A stretch of DNA of 64,000 nt from Seiridium cupressi (lineage: Eukaryota > Ascomycota > Sordariomycetes > Amphisphaeriales > Sporocadaceae). Positions 33,809 to 43,894 of the stretch are shown in pieces. Location: NCBI GenBank assembly GCA_036674765.1, contig JARVKI010000928.1, positions 248,001-312,000 of the forward strand, in the 5' to 3' direction. The notes under the pieces are model-generated. The model was given only the letters and a program-made list of their open reading frames with translations, was not told the DNA's origin and did not search any database. Position 1 is the first letter of the stretch. Each line of letters opens with the position of its first letter. A program made the position numbers and the translations under genes.

Positions 33809-34434
33809 GTCGACGTTTGAACGCGCCTGAAGCGTGGTGTCGCGAACTGCAGAAGTCGGTTGAGCACTGTACTTCAGCCTACAACCAAGTCCCAGCTGAA
33901 AGGGTCGCGAAGGAAGGGAGGAAAGAAATTGAAAGACGAAATGTTTATGGCAGCAAGGACCGTGTGTAATTACGGAAATGCCTGATGGCTAGGGCAAGAA
34001 CTGCTTGCACGCATTGAAGTTGTCGGACACGAGAAAGCTCACGGTGGACAACGTGGGTTCTATCATTACAACTTGGATTGGAATGCCAGGAGCGTCATCT
34101 GTGACGACAGGGTACATCATGGGGAAGTGCTTGGGTGGGAGCTCCCCTGTAATCAGCACTTTTAGTGGGCAGCCCCCGCTGATTGGCCGGATAAGCGTAA
34201 GCTTCAATGCACCATAATTCATTGGCGACGCTAAGGCGGCGCTACTCCCACCCCTGAGCAGCGGGCACCATTCTGCATTCTGGCCAGCTGGCTGCTGGCT
34301 TGGAGGCTGGAGCTTGGGAATTACCATTTACCCGTGTCGATTTGACCCGCGTGGCAGCTACAGACGATTGTACTTGCATCCCGAATTCGCGACAAGCCGT
34401 CCAAGATCGGACATTTCCCACAACTGCTATCAAC
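33809..34434. promoter_or_regulatory. Diverg. promoter region of PhoD-like and p24 genes
   Basis: These 626 bp lie between two divergent start codons. Around 34178-34195 an ATTGG (reverse CCAAT box) is followed directly by GGATAAG, a GATA-type site, a pairing common in fungal promoters. This is motif matching only, with no functional proof. Confidence 0.35.
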
Positions 34435-35237
34435 ATGAAGTCCACCCTCATGTCGGTTGGCCTTCTGGCCTGCCTGATCTCCATGGTCTCTGCGACTGCT
34501 CTGACATACCGGCTTGCTGCCAACGAGCAGGCCTGTTTCTACGCCGTGGCCCCTAAGGAGAACAGCAAGATGGCATTCTACTTTGCTGTATGGAATCCCC
34601 TTCCCTCTGTCACGAAAACTAAACTGACATTGGGTTTGCCTGCCGCAGGTGCAATCTGGAGGCTCGTTCGATCTCGATTACGAAGTGACGGGTCCCGAGG
34701 ACAAGGTTATTCTCAATGGCGAGAAGGAGCGCCAGGGCGACTTTGTCTTCACGGCGCAGAGAGCCGGAGACTACAAGTTCTGCTTCAACAATGACATGAG
34801 CACCTATACCGAAAAGGTCGTCGACTTCGAGATTGCTGTAAGACCATTCCTTTTGAGTGCCAGCTTGAGCATGTGATTGACACGGGCACCGCAGGTTGAG
34901 GACGAGGTTCGCGCGCAACTTCCGGCCAAGCAAGGCACGAGCCCTGAGCAGACATCGGCATTGGAAGAGTCCATCTACAAAGTGTCGGGGCAACTCTCGA
35001 CGATTACGCGAAACCAGAAGTACTTCCGTACAAGAGAAAACCGCAACTTTAGCACCGTTCGCAGCACAGAGAAGAGAATCGCAAACTTCAGCTTGATACA
35101 GTGTGCCATGGTCATCTGTATGGGTGGCTTGCAAGTCTTCGTTGTCAGATTCTTTTTCCAGGTATGTTGCGGACTAGCCATGTTCCAGCTCTATTGTACT
35201 GACAACTTGTTAGGGTGCCAGGAAGGGCTACGTATGA
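34435..35237 (+). CDS. p24 family (EMP24/GOLD) vesicle cargo receptor
   Basis: Four exons (34435-34587, 34649-34837, 34895-35161, 35214-35237) give 210 residues, the normal p24 length. The signal peptide is MKSTLMSVGLLACLISMVSA. The GOLD domain has paired cysteines (NEQACFYAVAP and GDYKFCFNNDMST). A coiled-coil stretch follows (ALEESIYKVSGQLSTI, RNQKYFRTREN). One membrane helix near the C-terminus (SLIQCAMVICMGGLQVFVVR) leads to the short tail FFFQGARKGYV. The last exon encodes just the final eight codons. p24 proteins cycle between ER and Golgi in COPII/COPI vesicles and help to package cargo. I do not assign a subfamily because the tail lacks a KKXX signal and I cannot compare paralogues here. 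Confidence 0.93.
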
Positions 35238-35892
35238 ACGATCATTATGCAGGACGGATTGGTATCATTGGGTCATGGCGTATAGAAAAACTGTGTACGG
35301 AAATGAGATACGCAACGTGATGTGTATTATACGAGTTGCCTGGGAAGAGTCACGGAGTTTCCCAGCCATTGCCTAGAATTCAACCACTGGTCTTCATGAC
35401 CACAAGAGTTGCCTAAGGATTTTATTGCATTCTCCCTGTCTTGCCCGTGCCGCCATCTTAATGGTACGAGAGGTAAACGCGTTTTACTCGGGATATACAA
35501 AAGCATTCCAAATGCTGGTGAAGTGTCGATCTTGCGCCTTCATGGTTGCAACAGCCTTCAAGTGATAGAGATGTTACTGTAGCGCTACCTTCTGTCGCCT
35601 TGCACCGTTGCAGCGTAGTAACCTCCCTCCATTTTACGTATTGCTGTATACTTGTATCAATCCGTAACTAGGTGTGGTGGATTTAAATGCCTGGTGAACT
35701 TTTGCCTGTACAAATAAGGGGGCCGCTGGGCGGTGGGGCCTGTGAAGCTCAAGCCACATTTCTCCACCACCAGCCACGCCTCAAAAATAAGCTCCAAAGC
35801 ACGTACGTCTGTCTAGTCACGTCTAAAAGTTCTGGAGGCTGCAACCTCGACTGCAGTCTTTAAACAACCCGCCACATATCGACTCTCTCGCC
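35238..35892. other. Intergenic, no gene recognised
   Basis: 655 bp between the p24 gene and SNW1, with GC-rich and pyrimidine-rich patches near 35710-35790 that fit a promoter. No frame of interest. Confidence 0.5.
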
Positions 35893-37791
35893 ATGGCATC
35901 AATAGCTGCTTCGCTCGCGCGAGCGCTTCCAAAACCACGATATACCGGCGAAGATGAAGAGACTCCCGTGCACGCCCAGCAGCGCGGCCCCAGAATCGTC
36001 GAGCCTGGCCAGATAGATCAGCAAGTTGTCGTGAGAAGAGCTGGGCCGCCGCCCTACGGCCAGAGATCATCAGGATGGCGTCCAAGAGAGCAGGAGGACT
36101 TTGGCGATGGTGGATCATTCCCCGAAATACCAGTCGCACAGTACCCTCTTGGAATGGGGCAGAAAAGTAGTTCGACAAATGCGCTCGCCATCCAGGTCAA
36201 CGCTGATGGGAAAGTCAAGTATGATGCAATTGCGAAACAGGTAAGTTGCGCGATGCCGTGCCATCACCCTGTACACGCTGACATGACACGAATCCAGGGC
36301 CATCGGGAAGGAAGAGTGGTACATTCCTCTTTTAAGGATCTAATTCCGCTTCGGCAACGCGCAGATGCCGGCGAGATCGATCTAGCGAAACCGAGCGAGG
36401 AGGAGATCGCGGCGACAACAGAGCGGACTCAAAATGCCTTGGCATCGTTGATCAGCGGCGCCGTGGCTGCGCAAAAGCCAAAGAACGTCAACGGGGTTGG
36501 GAAGAGAGAGGCTACTTTTGTGAAGTATACACCTGCGAACCAGATGGGCGATAATTCCAAAAAGCAAGATCGCATCATGAAAATTGTTGAGAGGCAACGC
36601 GACCCTATGGAGCCGCCCAAGTTCAAGCACAAAAAGATTCCCAGGTCGGTAATTTCCAATTTCCTTCCCCTTGATAGTCTTCACAGAATCAGATATATGC
36701 TCCGATTAACGACCTTGCTTGGGAAAGGCATCGCTAACTCCACATGTAGAGGACCTCCGAGCCCACCGGCACCCATCATGCGATCGCCCCCACGGAAATT
36801 GACCGCACAGGATCAGGAAGATTGGAAAATCCCACCTCCTATCTCGAATTGGAAGAATGCCAAGGGTTTCACTGTGCCTTTGGATAAGCGGTTAGCAGCA
36901 GATGGGCGTGGCCTCCAAGATGTCACCATCAACGACAAATTTGCCCAGTTTTCAGAGGCGCTGTTCATGGCGGACCGGCATGCACGTGAGGAGGTCAGAC
37001 AGAGAGCAACGATGCAGCAACGTCTCGCAGAGAAGGAGAAATCTCAAAAGGAAGATAACCTCCGTTTACTGGCACAGAAAGCTCGAGAAGAGCGCGCCAC
37101 CGCTGGGAAGAGGCGGGATTCAAGCGGCTCACGTGACTCGCGGTCTCGGTCTCGTAGCTATAGCTATTCAGACTCGGGCTCGGACAGCGAAGATATAGAA
37201 ATCCGAGCAAGAGAAAAGGCGAGGCGAGAAAGACAAAAGGAGGAAGAACGCAAACTGCGCCAGTCGCGTATGGGCGCGGAGAGGAGGGTCGAAGTCATGG
37301 CGCGCGAACAAAATCGTGATATTTCAGAAAAAATCGCTCTAGGCCTGGCAAAACCCACGCAGCAGGCCGAGACCATGTACGACTCACGTCTGTTTAATCA
37401 GTCGAGCGGTTTTGATAGCGGCATCAACGAGGACAACCCTTACGACAAACCACTGTTTGCCGCCCAGGATGCGATTAGTAGCATTTACCGCCCACGCCAA
37501 AATGCAGAGGACTATGAGGATGAAGCTGCCGGCGATGCGGAGATGGCAAAGATCCAAAAGTCTAGCCGCTTCGGCGAGGTTCTCGGCAAAGGGACGTTCA
37601 AAGGGTCAGCTGATGCGGAGGCCCGTGAAGGCCCGGTGCAGTTTGAAAGGGATGCTGGAAACGACCCTTTCAATGTGGACAAGTTTCTGGAACAAGTGGA
37701 TCAGAGTTCTTCCTCCAAGCGAGGCTATGGTCTGCAGGATGAGGACTCTAGGCAGCCGAAACGTGCTAGGATGGACGAGGACGAAGACTAG
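35893..37791 (+). CDS. PRP45: SNW/SKIP splicing factor Prp45
   Basis: Three exons (35893-36240, 36298-36644, 36750-37791) give 578 residues. The SNW domain shows IPVAQYPLGMG, SSTNALAIQVNADGKVKYDA, FKDLIPLRQRA, KYTPANQ, EPPKFKHKKIPRGPPSPPAP, the PPISNWKNAKGFTVPLDKRL block and LADGRG-like LAADGRGLQD. The C-terminal half is a charged helix with an SR-like patch (SGSRDSRSRSRSYSYSDS) and ends in a basic/acidic tail. The protein belongs to the spliceosome NineTeen complex-related core and activates Prp22 and catalytic steps. Both introns (57 and 105 bp) are multiples of three and lack stops, so the unspliced message is also open. That is why one uninterrupted 632-codon frame is visible. The spliced form matches the family. 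Confidence 0.95.
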   Translation: MASIAASLARALPKPRYTGEDEETPVHAQQRGPRIVEPGQIDQQVVVRRAGPPPYGQRSSGWRPREQEDFGDGGSFPEIPVAQYPLGMGQKSSSTNALAIQVNADGKVKYDAIAKQVSCAMPCHHPVHADMTRIQGHREGRVVHSSFKDLIPLRQRADAGEIDLAKPSEEEIAATTERTQNALASLISGAVAAQKPKNVNGVGKREATFVKYTPANQMGDNSKKQDRIMKIVERQRDPMEPPKFKHKKIPRSVISNFLPLDSLHRIRYMLRLTTLLGKGIANSTCRGPPSPPAPIMRSPPRKLTAQDQEDWKIPPPISNWKNAKGFTVPLDKRLAADGRGLQDVTINDKFAQFSEALFMADRHAREEVRQRATMQQRLAEKEKSQKEDNLRLLAQKAREERATAGKRRDSSGSRDSRSRSRSYSYSDSGSDSEDIEIRAREKARRERQKEEERKLRQSRMGAERRVEVMAREQNRDISEKIALGLAKPTQQAETMYDSRLFNQSSGFDSGINEDNPYDKPLFAAQDAISSIYRPRQNAEDYEDEAAGDAEMAKIQKSSRFGEVLGKGTFKGSADAEAREGPVQFERDAGNDPFNVDKFLEQVDQSSSSKRGYGLQDEDSRQPKRARMDEDED

Positions 37792-39422
37792 CCAACGATC
37801 TGCTGTATTTTAGCCATGCCTTCGAGCTGCGGCACTACGTGGTCGTGCACGAGCGACAACACTACGGCTTACTGACCACACAGCTGGGAAGGCCAAGAAC
37901 AGAAATGCATGCAAATTATGCTTATTCTATTCGAACTGGGGAAAGGCTTAATCCTCCAGTCCTAGAAACAATAGTGGATCATGGTCACGCATCCCAATCT
38001 TGGTGGTTTCCTGGTATGCCCGCTGCCAAAAACTACACGGCCCCGACAAGGTGTACTCAAGCCACAGCGATGGCGGTTCATGTGCAACGCGCAAACACAT
38101 CAGCCATCACCTAGCCCTATAGAGCAGAGGCCCAAGCAGCACATCGTCCAATGTGTTGAGATCAAGTCGTTTATAGTTACCGAAAATATTTTCCGAAATC
38201 TAGCATAAGCCCCAACTGTATCGCAGCTGTCTATTGACTCGAAGCCACTAAAGCGCGATGAAACAGGACAACGGACGGCGGGATGTCGGACCTCGATGCC
38301 AAGACGCAGTACATGCTAAAGAAGGTCCAACAACAACGCTTCTACTCAAGACGCGTATCATTCCCCTCTACTATTTCATCCAAAGGGAGATGGCTTCTCG
38401 CTAACAGCTGATGAACTGGAGGTGCATACGCATTATGATTACGGAGAGTGACGACGTTAAGTGGGTTCTTGTCAATTGGTGGCTGAGTGGCATTATAGAA
38501 ACGGCTTAGCGCCGGCTGTCAGAGGGCTGTGTGCGTTGTCTCCCGATTGACAAATGAAGACGAAAGTTTAGCGGTCCATATCGGCTTGTCAAACCCTGAT
38601 CAAGGCTTAAAAGTCACAACGAATCCCTGTCCGGTACCTGGCTCTGGAACGTCAAGAAGCCTTTCTGCGACCATTCTGGAGATGCCGCGAATGTCTCGAA
38701 GCGTCGTCACCACCTTGCTGTCCGCCCCGCTGGCTAGCAACAAGCTTCTTCCGCGGCCAGAAATGTTTCATACGCCGGCGGCAGACAATGTGCGACAGTT
38801 CAGAATGGCCTGCACGCCGGTTCATGGGCGCACTCCACGTCTGCCACGGTACTGGAACGTGTGCACGCCGTGAAGGTGGTTCGGGCTTGCATTGAGAGCA
38901 CAGGCTCTCCACCCCTTGGCCAAGGCCTGATGAAAATCATCGTGTGAGTGGGTTGGTCGATGATCCAAAGTATCACATTCCAGACAGTCGGATCGGCAGG
39001 AGACTATATCTATGCCTGACCAGCCCGACCGCCACGACGAGGTTAATGCTCTTGGAGGTTTGCACAAAATTTGCCCGCCATTTTCTCCCGTCAGCCGTAT
39101 GCAACGCTGCTCCTGTCTATTGCAGATCTTCAATAACAAACTGGAACCCCACATGCCGCGTATAGCCCAACCGGTCTCATCGTCCCTATTCCTTGCCTTA
39201 TCTAGTAGGGACTGCAACTCATAACGCGTCAGCCCTGCTCCAGTTTTTCCAACAAGCGCAACCCATTAAAGCCTAGATCCCAGAATTCCGAGAGGGCGCA
39301 GCCGAGTCGACCCGCCGTGTAGCAGGTGGGAGTTGCGCGTGGAATCGCTTGTTGCAAAGTGTGGTCTGCCGATTGCTGGTTCAATAAAATCGGACGGGTG
39401 CCACCCGTGGCTCTCTGCGGCA
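37792..39422. other. Intergenic, no gene recognised
   Basis: About 1.6 kb. Overlapping frames on both strands at 38529-39224 have no domain and mirror each other as GC-rich noise. It probably contains the GH16 promoter. Confidence 0.45.
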
Positions 39423-41016
39423 ATGCCATCTACATCCTCCGCGCCCAAAGAAACCTCGAACCAGGCAGCAGCTTTGAACAATTCGAGTCCGCTTGGCTAT
39501 ACCCCGTTTGAGTATTGGAAAGGTCCCAAACCCGTAATACCGGGGTCTAAGCGAACGCCAGGCCCGATTACGACCAGGAGAGCTACCACCATTGCGGTTA
39601 CAGCAGTCGATACTAGCAGCGGCCCTAAGGCGCAGCAGTTGTCAATCGCAGTAGCGGCGCTTTTTCCTGTCGACCAGCCGGAGCCATACCGTGAGAAGGA
39701 CGCATCATATCGGACAGAAAAAATGGGCTGGACCGATACATATAATGGAGACCGAACGGCTGGTCCGACGTCTTTCCAAGTCCACGACCACAACGGGTCT
39801 GTTGAGTTAGTATCTGGTCTGCCGCCTTCCTATTCCAACACCGCCCTGCCGCCAAGAGATATGAAGTCTCAATCCAGATGGGATCCGCGAGGATGGCGAA
39901 AGCGAACATGGGCTGGGATCGCATTGGTTGTGATCGTCGCCATCGTTGCCGGAGTTGTCGCAGGAGTATTGGTTGCCAAGGCCAATAGGTATCCCGACTA
40001 TAGCAAGTTGACTTATTCGCTAGAGGATACATGTAAGACGGCACTATACCATCCCACCCTTGTGGCACCTCGCTGACCAATGACCCAGATTCCGGGACAG
40101 ATTTCTTCGACAATTTTGACTATTACGAAGGATATGACCCATCGTCGGGATTTGTGCACTACGTTCCCCAGGCCCGGGCCGAGCAACTTGTAAGCGAAAC
40201 TACCCTCGCATACAATCGCCTGATGTAACAACTGACCCTCGACTCTAGAACCTCACTTACGCCTCATCAAGCACGGCCGTGCTCAAGGTCGACACGTCGG
40301 TCGGCAACACATCTAGCCCCGATGCATCGACCGGCCGCTTTTCAGTGCGCGTTACCTCCAAGACGCAATACGACAGCGGTCTCTTCATATTTGACGTCAA
40401 GCACACGCCATACGGCTGCGGCACGTGGCCGGCGCTCTGGCTGACTGACACCACCAACTGGCCTGACAACGGTGAGATCGACGTCATGGAGGCTGTCAAC
40501 CAGGCGACCGACGGCAACCAGATGACGCTGCACACGAATGACGGCTGCGATGTGGACGTCAAGCGCAAGATGAGCGGTACCGCGCAGTACACGGACTGCA
40601 ACAATGCGACTAACTCGAATGCCGGCTGCGGTGTCCTGGGTGCCACTTCAAGCTACGGTAGCACGTTCAACTCCAACGGAGGCGGCATGATGGCCATGGA
40701 ATGGCGTGATGAGGGCATTCGCATGTGGCAGTTCGGTCGCGACAGCATCCCAGACGACATTACGAACCAGAGCCCGGACCCCAGCTCCTGGGGCACGGCG
40801 TCGGCCGATTTCCCAAACACGGACTGCTCCATCTCGAGCCATTTCAAGAACCAGAGCATCATCGCCAACATCGATCTATGCGGGTCCTGGGCCGGCAATG
40901 TTTATGCCGACAGCGGCTGCCCGAGCGACTGTGAAACCTATGTCGCGAATTACCCCTCGGCATTCACCAATGCATACTGGGAGTTTGGTGCGTTTTACGT
41001 GTACAAGTCATCGTAG
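39423..41016 (+). CDS. Membrane-anchored GH16 endo-beta-1,3(4)-glucanase
   Basis: Three exons (39423-40032, 40089-40189, 40249-41016) give 492 residues. The first 160 residues are a hydrophilic cytosolic head. A type II membrane anchor lies at about 163-185 (AGIALVVIVAIVAGVVAGVL). The GH16 lectin-like catalytic domain follows: DFFDNFDYYEGYDPSSG, FVHYV, YDSGLFIFDVKHTPYGCGTW, PALWLTD, and the catalytic ExDxxE motif in GEIDVMEAVN (Glu about 313, Asp 315, Glu 318). The C-terminal part is rich in Cys and Gly (SIIANIDLCGSWAGN). Such enzymes cut or remodel beta-glucans at the cell surface or in the wall. The ATG at 39423 is the first in frame; the frame stays open upstream without another ATG. Confidence 0.93.
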
Positions 41017-41907
41017 TGAACGGAATGAGGAATGGTTTGGGTCAAGCTGGTGCTGACCGTGGTTGGAAAGTACGTTCAAAATGAAGGGGTGATAGTTGTG
41101 TTTTATACCCGATAGCGCGGCGTTTTTGGATAAAGCAAGAAAGACGCTGCACTTGAGTTATTGAGGATATCATTAGAGATATAACCATGATAGACATAGT
41201 CTAATAACATATCATATCATTATGACATATCCCGGTAACAATCGTTGGTCTTTCGTAACATCACTGCGGTACTAACTCCAATATCATATTGATACACGGT
41301 TGTCATTCAACATGTTTTCACAGTGATATCACTGCCGTCTGGATCATCTCCAGTTTGAGCTTATCACAACCATGGAATAAAGGCCGATGGGTCTGATTGG
41401 AAACAGGCTCTTTCACACCAGAAGTTGCTCACTGGTGAGAGCCGAGTTGTTTTTCAAGCCACCGCTGAGACAACTCAATGGCCACAATGCATTCCCGAGG
41501 AGAGCAATGAGTGGTCACCCATCACAAGAGGTTGTCGTGGCGATTTCAAGAAACAACGGGCATCGGAAGTGCCATTGCAATCTCTCATTTGAAACCTATG
41601 CGAACTTGAGGTGCGTTCCTTCCGCAAGTCTGACCAATGCCTAGTGGAGATGTCGCTTTTCCTCTATATCTGACCCTGAACGCCGCGATGCTATGCAAAA
41701 CCATAATCAAGCCAGTGCCCCGGGCGGCTCAATACCGTCAGCGGATATGGCAACCTGACAAGCCCCTTGTTGTACAACCCATCCTACACCAGCATTAGCT
41801 GTCCATGGCAGAGTATCCGTCTCATATGGAAGGCGTGAACACGGCGTCAATTCCCCGGCATCATTCACTCTCGCCTTCCTGTCTTTCCATCGTCCCCCCC
41901 CCCCTAG
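41017..41907. other. Intergenic, AT-rich with short ATATC repeats
   Basis: About 890 bp between the convergent ends of GH16 and TIM22. Between 41165 and 41340 the words ATATC and ATATCAT recur, ending in a perfect palindrome at 41321-41334. No gene seen. Confidence 0.5.
41321..41334. repeat. 14-bp perfect palindrome
   Basis: CAGTGATATCACTG reads the same on both strands. It lies about 300 bp past the GH16 stop in a stretch of repeated ATATC words. Confidence 0.75.
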
Positions 41908-42601
41908 CTAATCATCACTCGGACTCCTCATGTAAGCATCAATGGCTGCCGAAAAAGCCGCGAACGCCGCGCAGCCTCCACCCACTGCCATAGGACCACC
42001 TCCCCTGGCCAGGATGCCACCGGTCAGACATCCCGCAGCAACACCATTTCCGAGATCGTTCTTGGCTCGAAGGCCCTCGATGCCGCACTCGATGCCGGCG
42101 AACAGGGCGCCGACCTTGCCGAAGTTCTTGGCCATGCCGTAGGAGCGCGTGCCCATATCCTTGAAGCCGGTGGCCAGTTGCTGTCGCAGGGGCAGCGAGG
42201 CGATCTCTTTCGGGGCGGCGCCGGGCGCGCCGGGGACGTGGTAAGGTGTGTCATAAGACATCTGAGAGGAAGGGAGGAGGCGTGTTAGCAAGCGTCTGGA
42301 TAATGCATGCGGAAGTGAAACCCCGGGGGAGGGGAGGGAACCATCGACTTACAGAGGCCATGAACATTCCAAAGAGACCACCCATACCGAAACCCATCAC
42401 TCCTGACATGACGGTCTTGCCGAAGCAGGACTCCATCATCTGGTTCATCTAAAGAGGACATGGTCAGCAACGCGCCCAAGTCGAGATGGGGGGCGAGGAG
42501 GGAAGGGACAGAATCGATGAACGAACCATCTTGATATTGGGATCATTTCGATCCATGCCACCGCCACCAGCGGCGCCGACATTTCCTGGTAACGCATTCA
42601 T
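41908..42601 (-). CDS. TIM22: Mitochondrial import inner membrane translocase Tim22
   Basis: Three exons (42601-42527, 42448-42353, 42261-41908) give 174 residues. The N-terminus [20 protein letters not shown] leads to [40 protein letters not shown] and [20 protein letters not shown]. The Tim17/Tim22/Tim23-type helices follow ([51 protein letters not shown]). It is the channel-forming subunit of the carrier translocase that inserts metabolite carriers into the mitochondrial inner membrane. The donor of the first intron is GTTCGT, a variant also used elsewhere in this window. Length and motif order are those of fungal Tim22. Confidence 0.95.
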
Positions 42602-43894
42602 CTTGGCTGGTATCCTGAGGAGTCGGATGCTGATTGTCGCAACGAGTAGCACGGCTTCGCGGTTTGGAGCTCCTTATCGCTAGGGATGTCGCGAGGCGAT
42701 AAAGGGAATTTATTTCTGCCGTTTAGGACCGCCTTGGCATCAGCCGCTGCATGTACAAGCGTAGTGCCGACCCACTGGTACATGCAACTTTGCCCCACCC
42801 GAGTCTCTCTACAGATCATATGGAACCGGTTGAGCCTGCATAAGTCGGCTGGAGTCCGTATTAGACACAACGCCGATTCCCAGAGGAAGATTTGTACTAT
42901 TGGCAGGAGCATTGCAACTTATTGTTGCAATGTGAAAATAACTATCTCTCAAACAACCAATAACACATGATCGCTAGCGTCATTCATGTAGCCCTCCTTT
43001 CATCATTGACACCCGCACAGTGAGCTTTGTGGCAGACTGCTGCTATTCAGCACTACGAGAATGATGGAATTGATGTTATTGATGACAGCCATGAAACGAG
43101 CCATTGAATACTTGTAGGACAACCAAGATTGCTGCTGCACCTAGGAAGTGATCATGTCAAAGTTCTAGATGAGTCTCTTACACATCGGTGAATTGCATCT
43201 GTCATGAAATGTAGCACGAACATCCAATACTGTTAGACCCCGCAATAGTGATGAGAGTAATCAACCACAATTGAAAGGTAGAGCAACAAACTCATATTGA
43301 GAAGCTCACATAGTAGGCTAGGTAGTAGTGCTCATATTTTGGACAGCGTGTGCGGGCTACACATTCTAGCATGGACTTCTTGAAAGTCATTGTTACAAGT
43401 TTGGCTGTTGGGCAAAGAGAAATCACCTTTCAATCAGGTTCACCATGCTGCTTAAATCATGATCCTATTTATGCTCAAGCTTGTCTCTCTGTAGGACTAC
43501 CTAGGTACACACGGACGGACCGACTTAACAGCATTGCTGCCCTCGTACGACCAAGCCCCTGGAAGACTCAGCTTCTTGTCCATCCAATGAGCCCAGGTGG
43601 CCTCTATGCCGCGTCGCAATCAAGTCTCTTTGCCCCGACGAGAGCCTGGCCTAAAGGGCGTCTACTACAGACATGTATCGAAACGCCTCTGATGAATTCG
43701 AAAGCTTCCGTGGATAATTCAGGCGGCGCTACGGGGGTCCTAATGTTGCTGCTTCGCTGTTAAGCGGCGAACCTATAATCACACAACCTTATCGTAAAAC
43801 CTGGAGTTCCAAAATACGCCAATATCTGTCACAACTCGTTCATACCATGACAGAGACGACGTGTAGCGGTGTAAGACCCATTTCTCCAGACAGC
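42602..43894. other. Intergenic, no gene recognised
   Basis: About 1.3 kb between the TIM22 start and the UBP15 stop. It contains an AT-rich part around 42900-43330. The plus frame 43350-43763 has no recognisable feature. Confidence 0.45.
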
